A DNA stretch of 64,000 bases from Nannobrachium achirus (lineage: Eukaryota > Chordata > Actinopteri > Myctophiformes > Myctophidae), in contig OY997640.1 in assembly GCA_963921795.1 (NCBI GenBank), forward strand, positions 48,647,381 to 48,711,380. Reading direction: 5' to 3'. Below are positions 38,841 through 51,424 of this stretch, one piece after another. How positions within the stretch are numbered: position 1 is the stretch's first letter; each line of letters starts with the position of its first letter. A model generated the notes under the pieces. It did not search any database. It was not told where the DNA came from and worked only from the letters and a program-made list of their open reading frames with translations. Position numbers and translations under genes: made by a program.

Positions 38841-39499
38841 CGGCGGGCACTGCACTCCCTCAAGTCCTTGCCACTGTGTGCACAGTTTGAAATTGGTCGG
38901 TCTCATGTATGCACATGACATGGCATAGTGGTCGGATCTGTGGCTCTGGACAACTGGATCTCTGTACCTTTCAGTCCTTGTCCCCTTTATGCCCATATAT
39001 GGAGATCGCTGATGTCATCAGTATATACCCATATATGGGCATGCCCTTTTTGTGCCCATTTAGGGAGCTGGCAGATTTGCTTGCGGCTGATGCCATGACT
39101 ATGACAGAACACTCCATATTTGGGCATTTTGGGAATGCCTTATATGGTTATGGCTGAGTCAGAGGGACGCCAGAGGTCTGCCTGCCCTCCCATTAGTCAA
39201 TTGTATAGGCTAAAACCAAAACGCATCTCCCCTGTCTCTCTGTCTATGTCTTGTTTTTCCTTTCCTTGGTCTATTTTGGATGTTCTTTCTTCCTCTGTAC
39301 ACTCTGTTTCTTGTGCTCATCTCACTGATCGCATTTCAGTACATAGACATACAGTAGATGCACATTGTTGAATTGCACGATTAAGGAACTTAATCGGAAC
39401 TTAACACAGATCGTCGCGGTTGTATTTTGTCTTCTCCATGTGAAAGACAAGACGAGGCAACATGTATTTATGGTGTCCCGTAAAAAATATATACTGTAA

Positions 39500-39660
39500 C
39501 ATTTTGGGGCTTTTTGTGCCTTTATTGAATGATAATATAGTAGTATAGAAGTCTGACAGGAATTGGGGAGAGAGATGGGGGGGGGGGGGGGACTCGAACC
39601 TGCGACACGCTGTCAGGCTGGATTAACAGCCTATGTGCCCAGACGACTACGGGCCTCCCA
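39500..39660 (-). mobile_element. tRNA-derived SINE, family 1
   Basis: GGGGCTTTTTGTGCCTTTAT at one end and ACTCGAACCTGCGACACGC (B box reversed) at the other. A 14-bp G run interrupts it. Confidence 0.75.
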
Positions 39661-40796
39661 TAAATATCTTGACATCATTAATTCATATCAGCCAGCTCTA
39701 GTCCTAGCTGACTCACATGCAATACTGGTAGTTTCTTGTTTAAATCTAGTTTGTCTTACTTTGAATGCTCTTTTTTATGCAGAAAATAATCATAGAAATA
39801 AATCCCCATCCCATCGTTTTCTCTTTTTTTAATGTTTTGGCTTAACACTCATTTGTCGAGGTGTGTGTGTGTGTGTGTCTGTCTCATCAAAAATATATCA
39901 ATCACAGCGTGCCGCATACCATGTCCATGATGTCACAAAACAGAAGAACTTCCTAGTAAAGTTTAAAATAATTGAAAATAATATTTAAACCAATATGTAA
40001 TATACCCGTATTTTCCGGACTATAAGGCGCACCGGACTATAAGGCGCACTGTCAATGAATGGTCTATTTTCAAACTGTTTCCATATATAAGGCGCACCGG
40101 ACTATAAGGCGCACATAATAGACGCTACCGTTGCGTTATGCATCCAACAGATGGAGCTGTGCTAAAGGGCATGTCAATGTCAATGAATGATCCATATATA
40201 AGGCGCACTGGACTATAAGGCGCACTGTAGTTTTTTGAGAAAATTAAAGGCTTTTAACTCATTTAGTGCCACCCAGTTCACCACTAGAGGGCGCCCAGTG
40301 GCCATAGAAAATCCCATAGAGATATGCTGGTATATGCAGAAGCCCTGCAGCCATGACTTGCCTGAACACTTTCCTTTGTGCATGTACAGGAAGAGGATGA
40401 AGTTAGCTTGAAGTTAGCTATTGGCTACCAAGCATTTTAGAAGCCTTATTTTCGTCAACTTAGCCATGATTAAACCTTGCACACCTCATGCATGGGAAAC
40501 AAGAATTGACACAGTCAATATATAAGCTGGTCAGATGAAAAAAAAAATGTTTTTTGAAAAAAAAAAAAAAAAATGTTTTTTGAAAAAAAAAAAGTTTTGG
40601 AAAAAAATGTTTTTTGGAAAAAAAAAGTTTTGAAAAAACTCGGGCGTGCTCAAACAACAGTAATAACTGCGTATTACCTTACTGTACTTTACTGTACTGT
40701 ATACTGTACCTCACTGTACTGTACTGTACATATTCTGTGTTCTATATCTATGAAGTCTGTGTTCTAGATCTATGAATTTTGTCACTCCCCCCCCCC

Positions 40797-40928
<132 letters not shown>

Positions 40929-41145
40929 CTTTTACTTATAACTGAGTACATCTACAGTGCAGTATTGATACTTTTAAGATACTTTTAAAAAAACAAGTGT
41001 AAAACATTTGAGTACTTTTTCCAACAGCTACTTTCCCCCATAGCCTGGAGGACTCCTGCTAAGTTTACAGTTGCCATATAGCCTATTACTCTATAAATCT
41101 ATCTGTGATGTCTGATTTTACTAAAACTAGCATGCTTATTAGGCA

Positions 41146-41290
41146 GTAGTGGGAAAAGTACTCGCATTCTTTACTTAAGTATCATACAAGTGGAAGACTT
41201 GTATTCAAAATTTACTTGAGTACAAGTATAAAAAGTATTTGTATTGAAATGTACCAAAAGCAGAAAGTACGCATTATGCAGAACTTAATG
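41146..41290 (+). mobile_element. GTGGGAAAAGTACT repeat fragment (hAT-like)
   Basis: AGTAGTGGGAAAAGTACTCG then TTTACTTAAGTATCATACAA. Related pieces lie at 40940-41035 (reversed), 53793-53942 and 58426-58590. Confidence 0.6.
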
Positions 41291-42727
41291 TAACCAAGGT
41301 GTTCAAATAAGTGTATTGATTGTAGGCATTTTCCAAAATCTTGTGGTATTTCACTGCTACATATCGTTCTAAATATATGCTTTCTTGTCATTTAGTACAA
41401 TGAATGTGTTACCGTGTCTCTAGAAATGTGCTCATTATTTGTGAAGATACTAACTGTAATTCTCAAAGACTCGCATTGGTTCATTCAGCACATCGTTTTT
41501 GCTCTGTTTCATTTGATATTAAAATGCAACTCGAATTAATCTACTGTGTGGACACTGATCAGATGACAGGAAGAAGCAGCTCATCAATGAATGTACTTTG
41601 TGTTGCTTTTGTAAATTGTGTAGGGTACGATATTTTCATGACTTCACACCAAAGCCCATATCATGGTCATAGAGTTAAATCATTGACAACTTGCATACTC
41701 GTTCAGTTCATATGTTAATGCAGATGGTATGCAGATGGTGTGACACATCACCTACTACAGCCTACAACGATGCCCAGGGCAACACTGCATATTGTCTATA
41801 AATGGCTCACAGTTTAAATAACGTACGGTTTATTTGGACAATCATCTGTAACAGATGAAGTATAATTAAATACGACGTGATTAACGTTTGTTTGACATCC
41901 TCATCACAATTACATTGGATGCATCGCGTTGATTAAAGTGAATGGCTGCTATAGTTTTGCTAGTTTTCATCACCTAATCACCTTCCTTTCATAACCTAAT
42001 CTCTACGTTTAGAATTGAAAGAAGAAAAATAATGTTAATGTTAGTATGAAGCTAATTATAAAGCTTAAATGGATGATGATGTCAACAATGACTTGTGAAA
42101 ATCAAAGAATGATAGCCGATCTACAAGCAATCATACAAACATTTTGTACTTTGATGCCAATACTTTTGTACTTTTACTCAAGTATAGACCTCTCTTTTCT
42201 TCTGTTTCATTTATCACAAGCAGGCTGGCCACAGGCACCGCCTCAGTGTGAAGGAATGGTGCTCCCTGCTGGACAAAATATGTCATTACAGCAGTACAGA
42301 TCTGGAGGGCCTGGCCAATGGATCATGAGCTCGGTGACCATGTGACATGGACAGCCAATCGGCAAATAGGTCCCCTAGGTCCCCTGAATGTCTCAGGACA
42401 ATGTAATCTGTTTAAAGAGCTGGTCCTGCTGACCAGCTAAAAAACAGAGAAGAATGAGCTCTAAAAAATCCAATGCAATCCTGGATTGCATTGGAGTGGA
42501 TTTGTGCAGTTTGTTCACAGCTTTCAAACAAAAAAATCCGATTGGAAATCCGTTCAGGCATTCTTGAGATAATCGCCATTATGAGATATTATGAGATTAT
42601 GAGATAATCGCCCTGTATGTTAGATGGGGTTGTATGGGGGTGGAACATGCAAAATCGCGATTGAAATCATGTTCACTAGATTTGATGGGGTCCAAAAACA
42701 TTTTTTTTTTTTTTTTTTTTTTTTTTT

Positions 42728-42800
42728 ATATCCCGAACTAGTTCGGGATAGGCACTCTGGGATGCGATAATATATCCCGAACTAATTCGGGATAGGCACT
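42728..42800. repeat. tandem palindromes ATCCCGAACTAGTTCGGGAT
   Basis: A perfect 20-bp palindrome repeated once ~44 bp later as ATCCCGAACTAATTCGGGAT, each followed by AGGCACTC. Confidence 0.85.
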
Positions 42801-43396
42801 CAATGAGTTAAGTGCGCCTTATAGTCCGGAAAATACGGTATATGTAAACTAACATTGCTCCTGTGAAGTGCTATTTAAATTTGATCAAATGAAATGTAGG
42901 CCATCACAACATTAGGACATGCACACAAGCAGCAAGCATTTATGTTGCAACTTTTCGTCACATTATGATTTGTGCTGTTTTGGTCACTTAGTATTTTACT
43001 ATCAACTTACTATGCCTTGCGTTTTTCTTTTCTTGGGTCTATTTTGGATGTCATTTTCTTTCTTTCACTGTTCCTTGTGCTTATCTCAGTGATTCTTTCT
43101 GTCTCTTGCTGGATCTTTCCCCTTCCCCACAACCCCACGTCATGACAAGTGCAGTCAACACTGCCTACAGTATGTGCTCTCCTGGCCTCTCCTCTCGGTA
43201 TCCCCACAGTGAGGTGATGCTGGAAAGCGGGGAATGAAGGGAGTGGATTATTAATATGTTCTTGCAGAGCACAGGCACGGCACCTTGGGTTCTTGACTCC
43301 TTTCAATCTCACAGCATTCCTTCCTTCAGTGCTGGTTTTCACCAGCTTTATTTAGCACCGGTGAACACACAGGGAGATGCACACATATTTAGAGCA

Positions 43397-43560
43397 CTGG
43401 TTCCCAAACAGTGGGTCAGGACCCATTTGTGGGTCACGGACCAATTTTTAGGGGTCGACGACTTGAGTAAAATTCCATTAATACGAAATAATAATTAAGA
43501 AAATAACCGATTTACAAGCTTGTGGCGTGAAGCGACGCGCTGTGCGTCTCGACAAACTGC
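43397..43560 (+). mobile_element. one end of a hAT-like element with partial hairpin
   Basis: CACTGGTTCCCAAACAGTGG with GACCCATTTGTGGGTCACGG; AATAACCGATTTACAAGCTT (43502-43521) is a half hairpin arm. Confidence 0.6.
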
Positions 43561-43886
43561 AAGGTTTCATTTTTCCTTTTTGTACAGAAAGCAAGCGAGC
43601 CCGCTTACCGTGCTTGATTTTCACAGTCCACCACGGTGCAGCCTACAATGCTCACAGACTCGGTAAAAGAAGGCATTATTTTAAGGTCAGTGCTGGACAC
43701 CAGAGACTTAGAATGCCACTGCTGGACAGGCTCCCTGCTTTCTGAAAATGCCCCCAGTGTGTCTGTCCACCACGGCTGGCAGAGCGCGGGCCAAGTGAGT
43801 CACCCAGTAACTGCTATAGCGGGCATTTTCCCCTCAGCTGAACCCTCTGAACCACGGGGTTGGGTGTGGCGAGGGACGCCTTGGAC

Positions 43887-44046
<160 letters not shown>

Positions 44047-44100
44047 AGGAGGGTACAAAATGTGTTGGGTAGAGCCAGGAGGAAGTTGGGGTGTTCAGAT

Positions 44101-44260
44101 TTATTAGCATATTTTTGTTGTCGGGTGGAAACCGTTTGTTTTGTATTTATCATTTAAAAAATGATTTAGAATAGTGAAAATAGCCGGCCTTGTGTGCTTG
44201 TAGATCTGCTATTTTGACTAGTTTTGGGCGACAGGCTTGTGTGATGAAACAGGGCTTTAC
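44101..44260 (+). mobile_element. inner-MITE fragment with half hairpin
   Basis: TTAGCATATTTTTGTTGTCG and GGTGGAAACC, then TGTGCTTGTAGATCTGCTAT; it matches 338-510. Confidence 0.7.
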
Positions 44261-44261
44261 A

Positions 44262-44309
44262 CACACACGCACGCACGCACGCATGCACGCACGCACGCAC
44301 GCACGCACA
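44262..44309. repeat. (ACGC)n repeat
   Basis: About 47 bp of ACGC with one ATGC. Confidence 0.93.
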
Positions 44310-45386
44310 CCTCTTCAACAATCACACTCTCACCCCAGTGACAGTAAAGCTGGTTGCAGACTGCTGCGTTTTTTCGTTGCGAAATGCGTTTTTCATGGAA
44401 AAGAGAGAGGGAGGGATAGAGAGACACCAAGGGACCCAGTGGTCCGAAAATAAATACAAAACGGGTGGCAGTGTGCAAACGTGAGGATGATTTCTTTATT
44501 TACGTGCTCCGAAATTTGTTCCTATATCAGTGTGCAACGACCTTAACTCATTTGTTTTGAGATCCAACAAATGATTAAGAATCTGGTGAATTCCCATGTT
44601 TTGTTTTTCCTCAACGTGTCATTGTGTCTCTTCCTGTTTCCATCTATTTAAAGTGTGCTGTCTTTGTGTTATTATTATTATTTTTTATAGAGGATCCAAG
44701 GTATTCCCTGGCTTTGGTTTTTTGTAAATACAGCTCCTGGAAGCCATTCAGTAACGTTACACAAGGAAATACAGTCAGGGACCTCAGTGATATTCTCCTC
44801 ACATCCAGGTGTCCCACTCACCTCAGGCTAAATCTACTCGGGGCATAACAAATAAGGATGATTAGAACACACCACAGATATACCTGCCCTAACAAGAACC
44901 TATTTTTCTATTATATATATATATTTTGTCTCTCTCAGATTAGATGCCAATTCTCTATTCCCCTTGTAATTTTAGTCTCTTGTTGCTGCTGCTGACCTCT
45001 TATTGATTAATTAGGGAGGGTGTAGGCAAGCACATGCCACCTCCGATGTACTGTATGTGATGCCACCGGTCTGCTTCTTTTCATCCAACAGTGAGGAGTT
45101 TCACTGGCAGTAATGTTAATGCATGCAGAGTTTGCGCGCTACTCTTCTCAGTTCCACTACCCTAGCGATCCTGCTGCTGCCCTCCCACAAACAATGCTTG
45201 GCTAAGCCGGATGCACGGTGCACTTGATCCCCTAGACTCTGCGTCGGTGGGCAGGAACTTGACCCCTTTACCATCCGAGTGCCCCTATCTTCACAGTTTC
45301 CCTTTGACAATTTTTTATTTCAATTTTGTGTGTTCTGTGTTCTGTAACAACTCCTCTTCATCTCTCTCTTCTCTCTATCTCTCCAG

Positions 45387-45471
45387 AGCAAAGAACCACT
45401 CAGCAGGGCCAGGTCTACTTCCTCCATACACAGACTGGTGTCAGCACCTGGCATGACCCCCGAGTGCCCAG
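45387..45471 (+). CDS. smurf2: smurf2 exon 9 (WW2 domain)
   Basis: An 85-nt exon encoding (E)QRTTQQGQVYFLHTQTG, then VSTWHDPRVP(R). This is the body of WW2, the second Trp (TWHDPR) included. The first Trp is replaced by Tyr at the end of exon 8, as in mammalian SMURF2. WW2 and WW3 together bind PPxY motifs of SMAD7 and R-SMADs in the TGF-beta/BMP pathway (family knowledge). The acceptor is CTATCTCTCCAG and the donor GTAACA. Confidence 0.97.
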
Positions 45472-45645
45472 GTAACACCTTCCATTTTCGCACATCTGTT
45501 TACATGTAGACATTCTTTGTTCTTAAGGTCAAGTCATTATTTAAAAAGGACTACCAATAGTTGATACATTATTTTAACTATTTCTAATGTAGACCGTGAC
45601 ATTTATTCCGGATACCCAACTTGACAGGGTTGCATTTGGCATAAT

Positions 45646-46216
45646 TTATTGCTTGATTACTTGGTATTTGGGTTCAGAACAGTATAATTTGTGGAATTTC
45701 ATTTTCTGCCTGACCAAATGGACATAAGGGCGGGATATCATTTCTAAGCGTCGGGTTGAGTTTTCTAGCTTGGGTTTAAGCAGTGTCCTCACAGCGTCCC
45801 AGTACTGTAACAGCACATCTACTATTCTATCATCCAAGGTTAAACTTCTCTGGACAGTTGTTCTGCTGAACATAGCACAGGTTCTGTATTCAATCACATC
45901 GTCTGAAAAACTCTCCGTAGCTCCAATCGTTAATCCACGGGAGACGACAGGCAGTGCTATTGCATTACACGTCTTTGGCGTCTTCTTGGCGTAGCCGCTC
46001 TCTTCCTGCCCTGAAACAGCCTCCACATGAGCTCCAACGCCCCACAGAACCCCCTTTGGGTTTGGTCCTTTCTTGGAGCGTCAGTGGTGATATGACCCAG
46101 CATGCCGAGTCGCTGTCGGGAAGACGTGTTGTTTCCAAGTGTTGTGTCCTCGCATCACACACAAGACACATATGCAAGACACTCGCAAAGGTTCCAGATC
46201 CTCGCTCCAGGTCCAT
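45646..46216 (-). other. unassigned open stretch on minus strand
   Basis: A 126-codon open frame (45646-46026, start MEAVSGQEESGY, end KYQVIKQ) overlaps another of 83 codons (45965-46216). The amino-acid composition is not simple-sequence, but I recognise no domain. It may be a decayed retroposed or transposon-derived sequence, or chance. It lies antisense in smurf2 intron 9. Confidence 0.25.
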
Positions 46217-46836
46217 AGGGAGGCAGCAGAAGCTCAGAACAAGTAGTTTGTCAGATGGGCTGCGGTCATGCTAAGCAACATTAAGCATCACGATTCCAAT
46301 GATTGCTTTTGTATTTTACATTACACTCATTCCAGGCCAACACGCTCATCTAGAGCACTGTGCAATTACAATAAGACAAATGTACGATAAGCAATTAAGT
46401 ATTGTTGGCAAGACATTTTTGTCTAACCATGTTACAGAATTACAAAGCACTAAAGACAATTGAAATTAATTGGTATAGTGCTGTGCAATGAAAACCTGTA
46501 CGAAAGCTGTATGAGCTTAGGATACTCTGTTGGAGCAAGAAATTGCTTCAGCATTGTTGTTACTTTAATCACATAATGGTCCTCCCATTGCCAGGAAACA
46601 TTTGAATAGTTTCAAGACCTCGCGACTCACTTTGTTGCCAGGGGAGTGCTCATCCATCTAAATCACCCAAAAACTGCCTTGTGTATCACCATGCTAAGGT
46701 AGTTCTGACTGTGGTGAGTAATTGTCAGTTATCAAGGCCCATTGTTCTCTCGAACCTCTTGTCAGCAGACCTGTCTCTTTAATCCATCTAGAACGGGTAC
46801 ACATTATTGTGTATCATTATTTTATGCTTTAACTAT

Positions 46837-46915
46837 TGAAAAACAGCAGATATACAAGCTCACAGCGCGGCACCGAGTGCAGCGCTGTGAGCTTGTAGTT
46901 CTGCTATTTTTGAAA
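46837..46915. repeat. dispersed hairpin, long-stem form
   Basis: AACAGCAGATATACAAGCTC, GC-rich palindromic loop GCGCGGCACCGAGTGCAGCG, then GAGCTTGTAGTTCTGCTATT. Confidence 0.9.
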
Positions 46916-47262
46916 AATTGTGAAAATTAGAATTTTGACCCGATTCTATGTGTCTTTTGAATCCTTCTAAGATCTTTTGAAAAACCTATGTTTCTATGTC
47001 AGCAATCTGGCCAGCCATCGTCAAAGAAAAGGACCTTTTCACTTAAATGGAGCTCAGTTAGTCTGTTCTTGAGAGACTACTATGTCAGTGGTTCTCAAAC
47101 CTTTTCATGTGTAGGACCCCCAAACTGATATTTATTTGGCCACGGACCCCCCATCTCAAAATATTTAGTTCCAGGGACCCCCCAGAAGCAAAATTTGAGT
47201 TACAAACGTTGGCTTTGAAAATACATATATTCAAAGATTTGCACACATTTTCATGATTTAAA

Positions 47263-47336
47263 AAGAAATAGAAGATCTACAAGCTCGCAGCGCGGCACTC
47301 GGTGCCGTGCTGTGAGCTTGTATATCTGCTATTTTT
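47263..47336. repeat. dispersed hairpin, long-stem form
   Basis: AAATAGAAGATCTACAAGCT, loop GCGCGGCACTCGGTGCCGTG, right arm GAGCTTGTATATCTGCTATT. Confidence 0.9.
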
Positions 47337-47752
47337 CACTGGTTAAAGCATTCAATAATAATTCTATGCCTAAATGGGTTAAACTAAATATGAGGTGATA
47401 ATAGTTTGTGGCACTAAGACAACGGTCTATGTTAGACTTAATATTTAATTCTGATGGCAGTTCTCAGTGCTTGTAATAATGAAACTGTAATGGTAGTGCA
47501 GCAGCAGCAGCACTTGAATGAGTAATGACCACATTATGTTGCATTTCATCAATAAATCGGGGGAATTAGAGAGGATTTATGACGTTCCATTTCAAAACCT
47601 CAAGGGTCCTCAAAGTCTAATGAATTTGATGAAACTGGAGTAGCAATGCATCCATATTTATGAAGCCTTGTTGCTATTTTAGTATCACTTTGTCAGTGAT
47701 GGTTGTTGGCAGTAAAGACTGTGGAGTAATAACTGCAGTATTTAAGTAGGTA

Positions 47753-48624
47753 CAGCGCCGTAACCAGGGTTTAGAAAATACAGAGGTCATTGATGGGGGG
47801 AAGGGGGGAGGGGGTTTCCTTGTGCACGCGCAAGTGTGAAAATTTGGGTTTTGTACGGTTTTATCCTGTTGTTTTAACAGGTTTCTACGGTTTATTTTTT
47901 ACCTAAATGTAACACAAACAAACAAAAAGTGCAAAATCATTTTGCAACAATTAAGTATATTTACTTGAGTACTTTTGAGTCGAGAGAGACCCTGTGCCAG
48001 TATGCTTCAGCTGATCTGCAACCAACAACTAACTATGCGGTCAATGATGTGCTCATCCCTTATTGCCCCAAAGTCACAGTGTTTTGATGATAATTCATAA
48101 AGATCTCTGATAAACAATTCAATTTTTCTCACCGGGCCGCTGTTCTCTCTGGTGGAAACAGGCGCGCTCGTGGATCATATTCCGTTTGAGGTAAAAGTAC
48201 TCGTCGTTTCCACGCTGTTTCCAGTTTCCTTATGCATTTTGGTGGTCGAATGCAAAACTATCCGGGGGGTTAAACTTGTCCATCTTTCTGAAGCGATGCG
48301 TCCGTCAAGCTTCTGACTAAAATCTGACACCATGTAATTTTCAATGTCCACACGAAAGGTATAATCCAAACGTAGGCTTTACTGTGTAACTCCGTGCAGG
48401 GTAACAACAACAGCCAGCATAGGGCTACAACATACGACTGACGTGATCATTATAGCAACAGACCTGCTTTACGGCAGTGTTGTGATGTTCTTAAAGGCAC
48501 AGCACATACACCATAGCATATACACCTCCCACGTAATTTTGCCGTTGTAATGGCTTTTCCGCACAAAAATATATATTTTTTCCGTCGGGAGAAATTGGTG
48601 TCCTCAATGGTAGTTATGGCCCTG
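47753..48624 (+). mobile_element. hAT-like element, 872 bp
   Basis: Starts CAGCGCCGTAACCAGGGTTT, ends AGTTATGGCCCTG. The 8-bp duplication AGTAGGTA (47745-47752, 48625-48632) is perfect. No transposase seen. Confidence 0.93.
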
Positions 48625-48800
48625 AGTAGGTATACTTGAAAATATGATGTCCCTCAAGAATCATTAGTGACTGTTTTAAACATGCATCCGGCCTGTGTTG
48701 GAAAAACATGTTGTTCTTTGGGGTCTTTTCCTGGGACCTGAGCTCTGACCCTACAAAATAATGCATGAAAGAAGTCTGAATGATTCCTTTCCCCGTGCAG

Positions 48801-48959
48801 GGACCTGAGTAATGTGAACTGTGAGGAGCTGGGTCCTCTGCCACCAGGCTGGGAGATCAGGAACACTGCCACGGGACGGGTCTACTTTGTGGACCACAAC
48901 AACCGAACCACGCAGTTCACTGACCCACGACTCTCCGCCAACCTCCACCTAGTTCTCAA
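48801..48959 (+). CDS. smurf2: smurf2 exon 10 (WW3 domain)
   Basis: A 159-nt exon encoding (R)[19 protein letters not shown], then [19 protein letters not shown], then [14 protein letters not shown] plus AA of the next codon. WW3 carries the first Trp (PPGWEI), while the second position is Phe (TTQFTDP), as in mammalian SMURFs. Identity to human SMURF2 is almost complete (NVNC for NINC). The acceptor is CCCCGTGCAG and the donor AA/GTAAGT. Confidence 0.97.
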
Positions 48960-49159
48960 GTAAGTACATAGTCCAGTAGCAGTTTCCTCAGTGCAGGTTT
49001 GAGGAGGTGTTGATTTCGTTGACTAAAACTATGACGAAAGTTTTCTTTTCATGCAGCCAAGTGTAAAATCTGGCATTAAGACTCCATCAACTCCCGCCAA
49101 AATACATTATCAACTTTGTCTACTAAAATCTTCGATATTTAGTTGACTAAAACTAGACT

Positions 49160-49282
49160 AAGGCCGGATTTACACTGGCAGACAAATCCAGCCTGAATCA
49201 GATCTGTGCCACAGATTCCAATTTGGATGTGACACAGATCTGATTCAGGCTGGATTTGGCTGCCAGTGTAAATGGGTCTTTA
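49160..49282. mobile_element. palindromic MITE
   Basis: AAGGCCGGATTTACACTGGC mirrored by GCCAGTGTAAATGGGTCTTT. The arms continue through AATCCAGCCTGAATCAGATC and its complement to near the centre. Confidence 0.88.
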
Positions 49283-49505
49283 AACTTAAACATTTCAGAT
49301 GAAATAAAACAAATATTACTAAAAGTGCATTGTATTTTATTCAAAAGACTGACTAAAACTAAATCCAAATTTCCGGTCAACATTAACACTGGTTTGAAGC
49401 TGTAACAGTTACAGCTCCTGTCCTGTCCACTCTAGCCTTCTCCAAGGCATCCCAAAATGCATCTCTCTCTCCTGTTACACCGTCCCGTCCCTCAAGTAAA
49501 TAGAT

Positions 49506-50066
49506 CAGGGGTTTTCGAAGTGGGTGACGGGGCACCCTGGGTGCTGCGACGGCAGTCCAGGGGTGCCGCGAGATCACTTGATAATATTTGGAATTTATTT
49601 GGACACTTGAACAAATATTTAGTATAATTTTAAACTTGAAGTACAAAGTTATTTTCAGTCATTCTAACCAAAATGGCTATTATCTCAACGTTTTCCTCGC
49701 AACATAATCACTAAAATATCGTCACTGTCGGGCAGAAACCTCATATCTCCAAGTTTCAAATGTGTATGTCTTTGGATAAAGCAAAGCCCTGCTTCATCAT
49801 ACAAGACCGTCGCACAAAACTAGTGAAAACAGCCGATCTACAAGCACAGCGTTGTGTGCTTGTAGATCTGCTGTTTTCTCTAGTTTAGTACATTTTATAG
49901 ATGATAAATACAAAACGAAAGGTTTTGGACATAAAAGGTTTCCACCCGACAACGACAATATGCTATAAATATAAGGTGCTGGGAGTGACAATTATAATGT
50001 AGGGGTGCCTCGGATTAAAACAATATTTATGGGGTGCCCTGAGACAAAAATGTTTGGGAACCCCTG
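49506..50066 (-). mobile_element. hAT-like non-autonomous element 3, with nested module
   Basis: Reversed relative to element 1: starts CAGGGGTTTTCGAAGTGGGT, ends GTTTGGGAACCCCTG. Perfect 8-bp duplication AAATAGAT (49498-49505, 50067-50074). The nested module 49720-49957 holds hairpin 49823-49878. Confidence 0.95.
49823..49878. repeat. dispersed hairpin in nested module
   Basis: GTGAAAACAGCCGATCTACA, short loop, TGTAGATCTGCTGTTTTC. Confidence 0.88.
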
Positions 50067-51424
50067 AAATAGATGACTGCAGGCCCCCGCCACTACCACT
50101 CACACAAGCTTGTCTATTGACAGCCACATGAATCTCTTCACGTTTCACCAGCTTCTTTAGGCCGTATATCAAAACAAGCCTCAAACCACAAACTAATTAG
50201 GCCTGCTATAATATACAGTTCCGGATATAAGGCTGAACTACATTCATTGTTGAACCAAGAGTTTGCCAGACTCATGGCTGAGAATAAGCATACAGTGCAG
50301 CTAGCTCGCAGAAATAGCAAATTTCCCAAGCGGGCAAGAGAAGCTTAATTAGGACATTCAGTTGTGGTATCAAATAACGTAACACTAGAGACATTTTGAG
50401 AATTTATTAGAATTCCCTAAAAAGGTCTTTGACTGCAAGTTGCCTTTATCTACTGTATTGTACAATGTTACACAGTGAGGTGATGCTAGAAAGCAGGGAA
50501 TGAAGGGAGTGGATTATTAATATTGTCTTAATGAGTACAGACACAGCACTTTAGGTTCTTGACTGCTTTCAATCCCACAGCGTTCCTTCAATGTCTGTGC
50601 TTATTCTCCCCAGCTTTATTCAGCATCGGTGACCACACAGGGAGATGCACTCATATTTAGAAAATATTAAAAGACAAAAATTAACTGCAAGAATGGCTGA
50701 TATCTTGTAGATTCATATAGTATCCATTTAGTGACATCAGTCACAGCACCAGTAGAACAAATGTAAAGAAAAAAAGGTGGTTTACAGTCTCTGCTGTATC
50801 ATTTATTAAAGGCATGAATGACAGACAAACGTTGAGGCAGCGAAGGCTTTCAGAGCCCATATACTTGATTCAGTACGTGGTTGTAAAGATTGTGCTCTAT
50901 ACTGTGGCTATAAAAAGTGAATGCATCAGGTGGTTAAATGTGCATAGATGGTTTTGGACCATCTTTTTTCCACTATATAATGTTCATTACACTCGTGAAT
51001 ATGCCTGCCGTATCAGGGCCACATGTGGCCCTGCTTGGCCCTGTTGATCTCACCTATTCTGTTTTTCTCTTCCTTTTTTGTCCCTTGGTTCTCTCTGTCT
51101 TTCTATTTGTCCTCTATTTCATGTGTGTGTTTTTTTGTGTCCCTCCTAACTTTTCCATTGCTCTCCGCTCTCTGGTTTTGTTCTTTCGTCTTTCTACTCT
51201 CCACTACTTGTGTTCCTCATTTCTTTTGTCCTGCTTGTACATCGTTTGTCTCTCTGTCCCACCTCTTTCATCTCTCTCTCTCTCTCTCTCTCACTCTCTC
51301 CATCCTTCCTTCCTGTATCTGTCTTTCTTTGCTCTGTCTTCCTGTCATTTGGTTCTCTCTACTCCATTTCTCTCCCTTTTCTCCTCTTTTTCATTGTGTT
51401 CTCTTCGTCTCTCTTTCTCTCTAG

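Larger units (their letters stand above)
46778..47383 (+). mobile_element. composite MITE copy A, two hairpins
   Basis: Inverted ends TTTAATCCATCTAG and CTAAATGGGTTAAA. A hairpin near each end (46837-46915, 47263-47336), and between them CAGTGGTTCTCAAACCTTTT (47096) with GGACCCCC blocks. Copy B (57709-58256) follows the same order almost base for base. Confidence 0.8.
45472..48800 (+). other. smurf2: smurf2 intron 9
   Basis: A 3.3-kb intron holding an unassigned open stretch on the minus strand (45646-46216), composite MITE copy A with two hairpins (46778-47383) and a hAT element with a perfect 8-bp duplication (47753-48624). Nothing recognised in 46280-46770. Confidence 0.85.
48960..51424 (+). 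other. smurf2: smurf2 intron 10
   Basis: A 2.5-kb intron with a palindromic MITE (49160-49282) and a reversed hAT element with a nested hairpin module (49506-50066). It ends in an exceptionally long pyrimidine tract (about 51055-51424). Segment 50080-51050 shows nothing identifiable. Confidence 0.8.
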
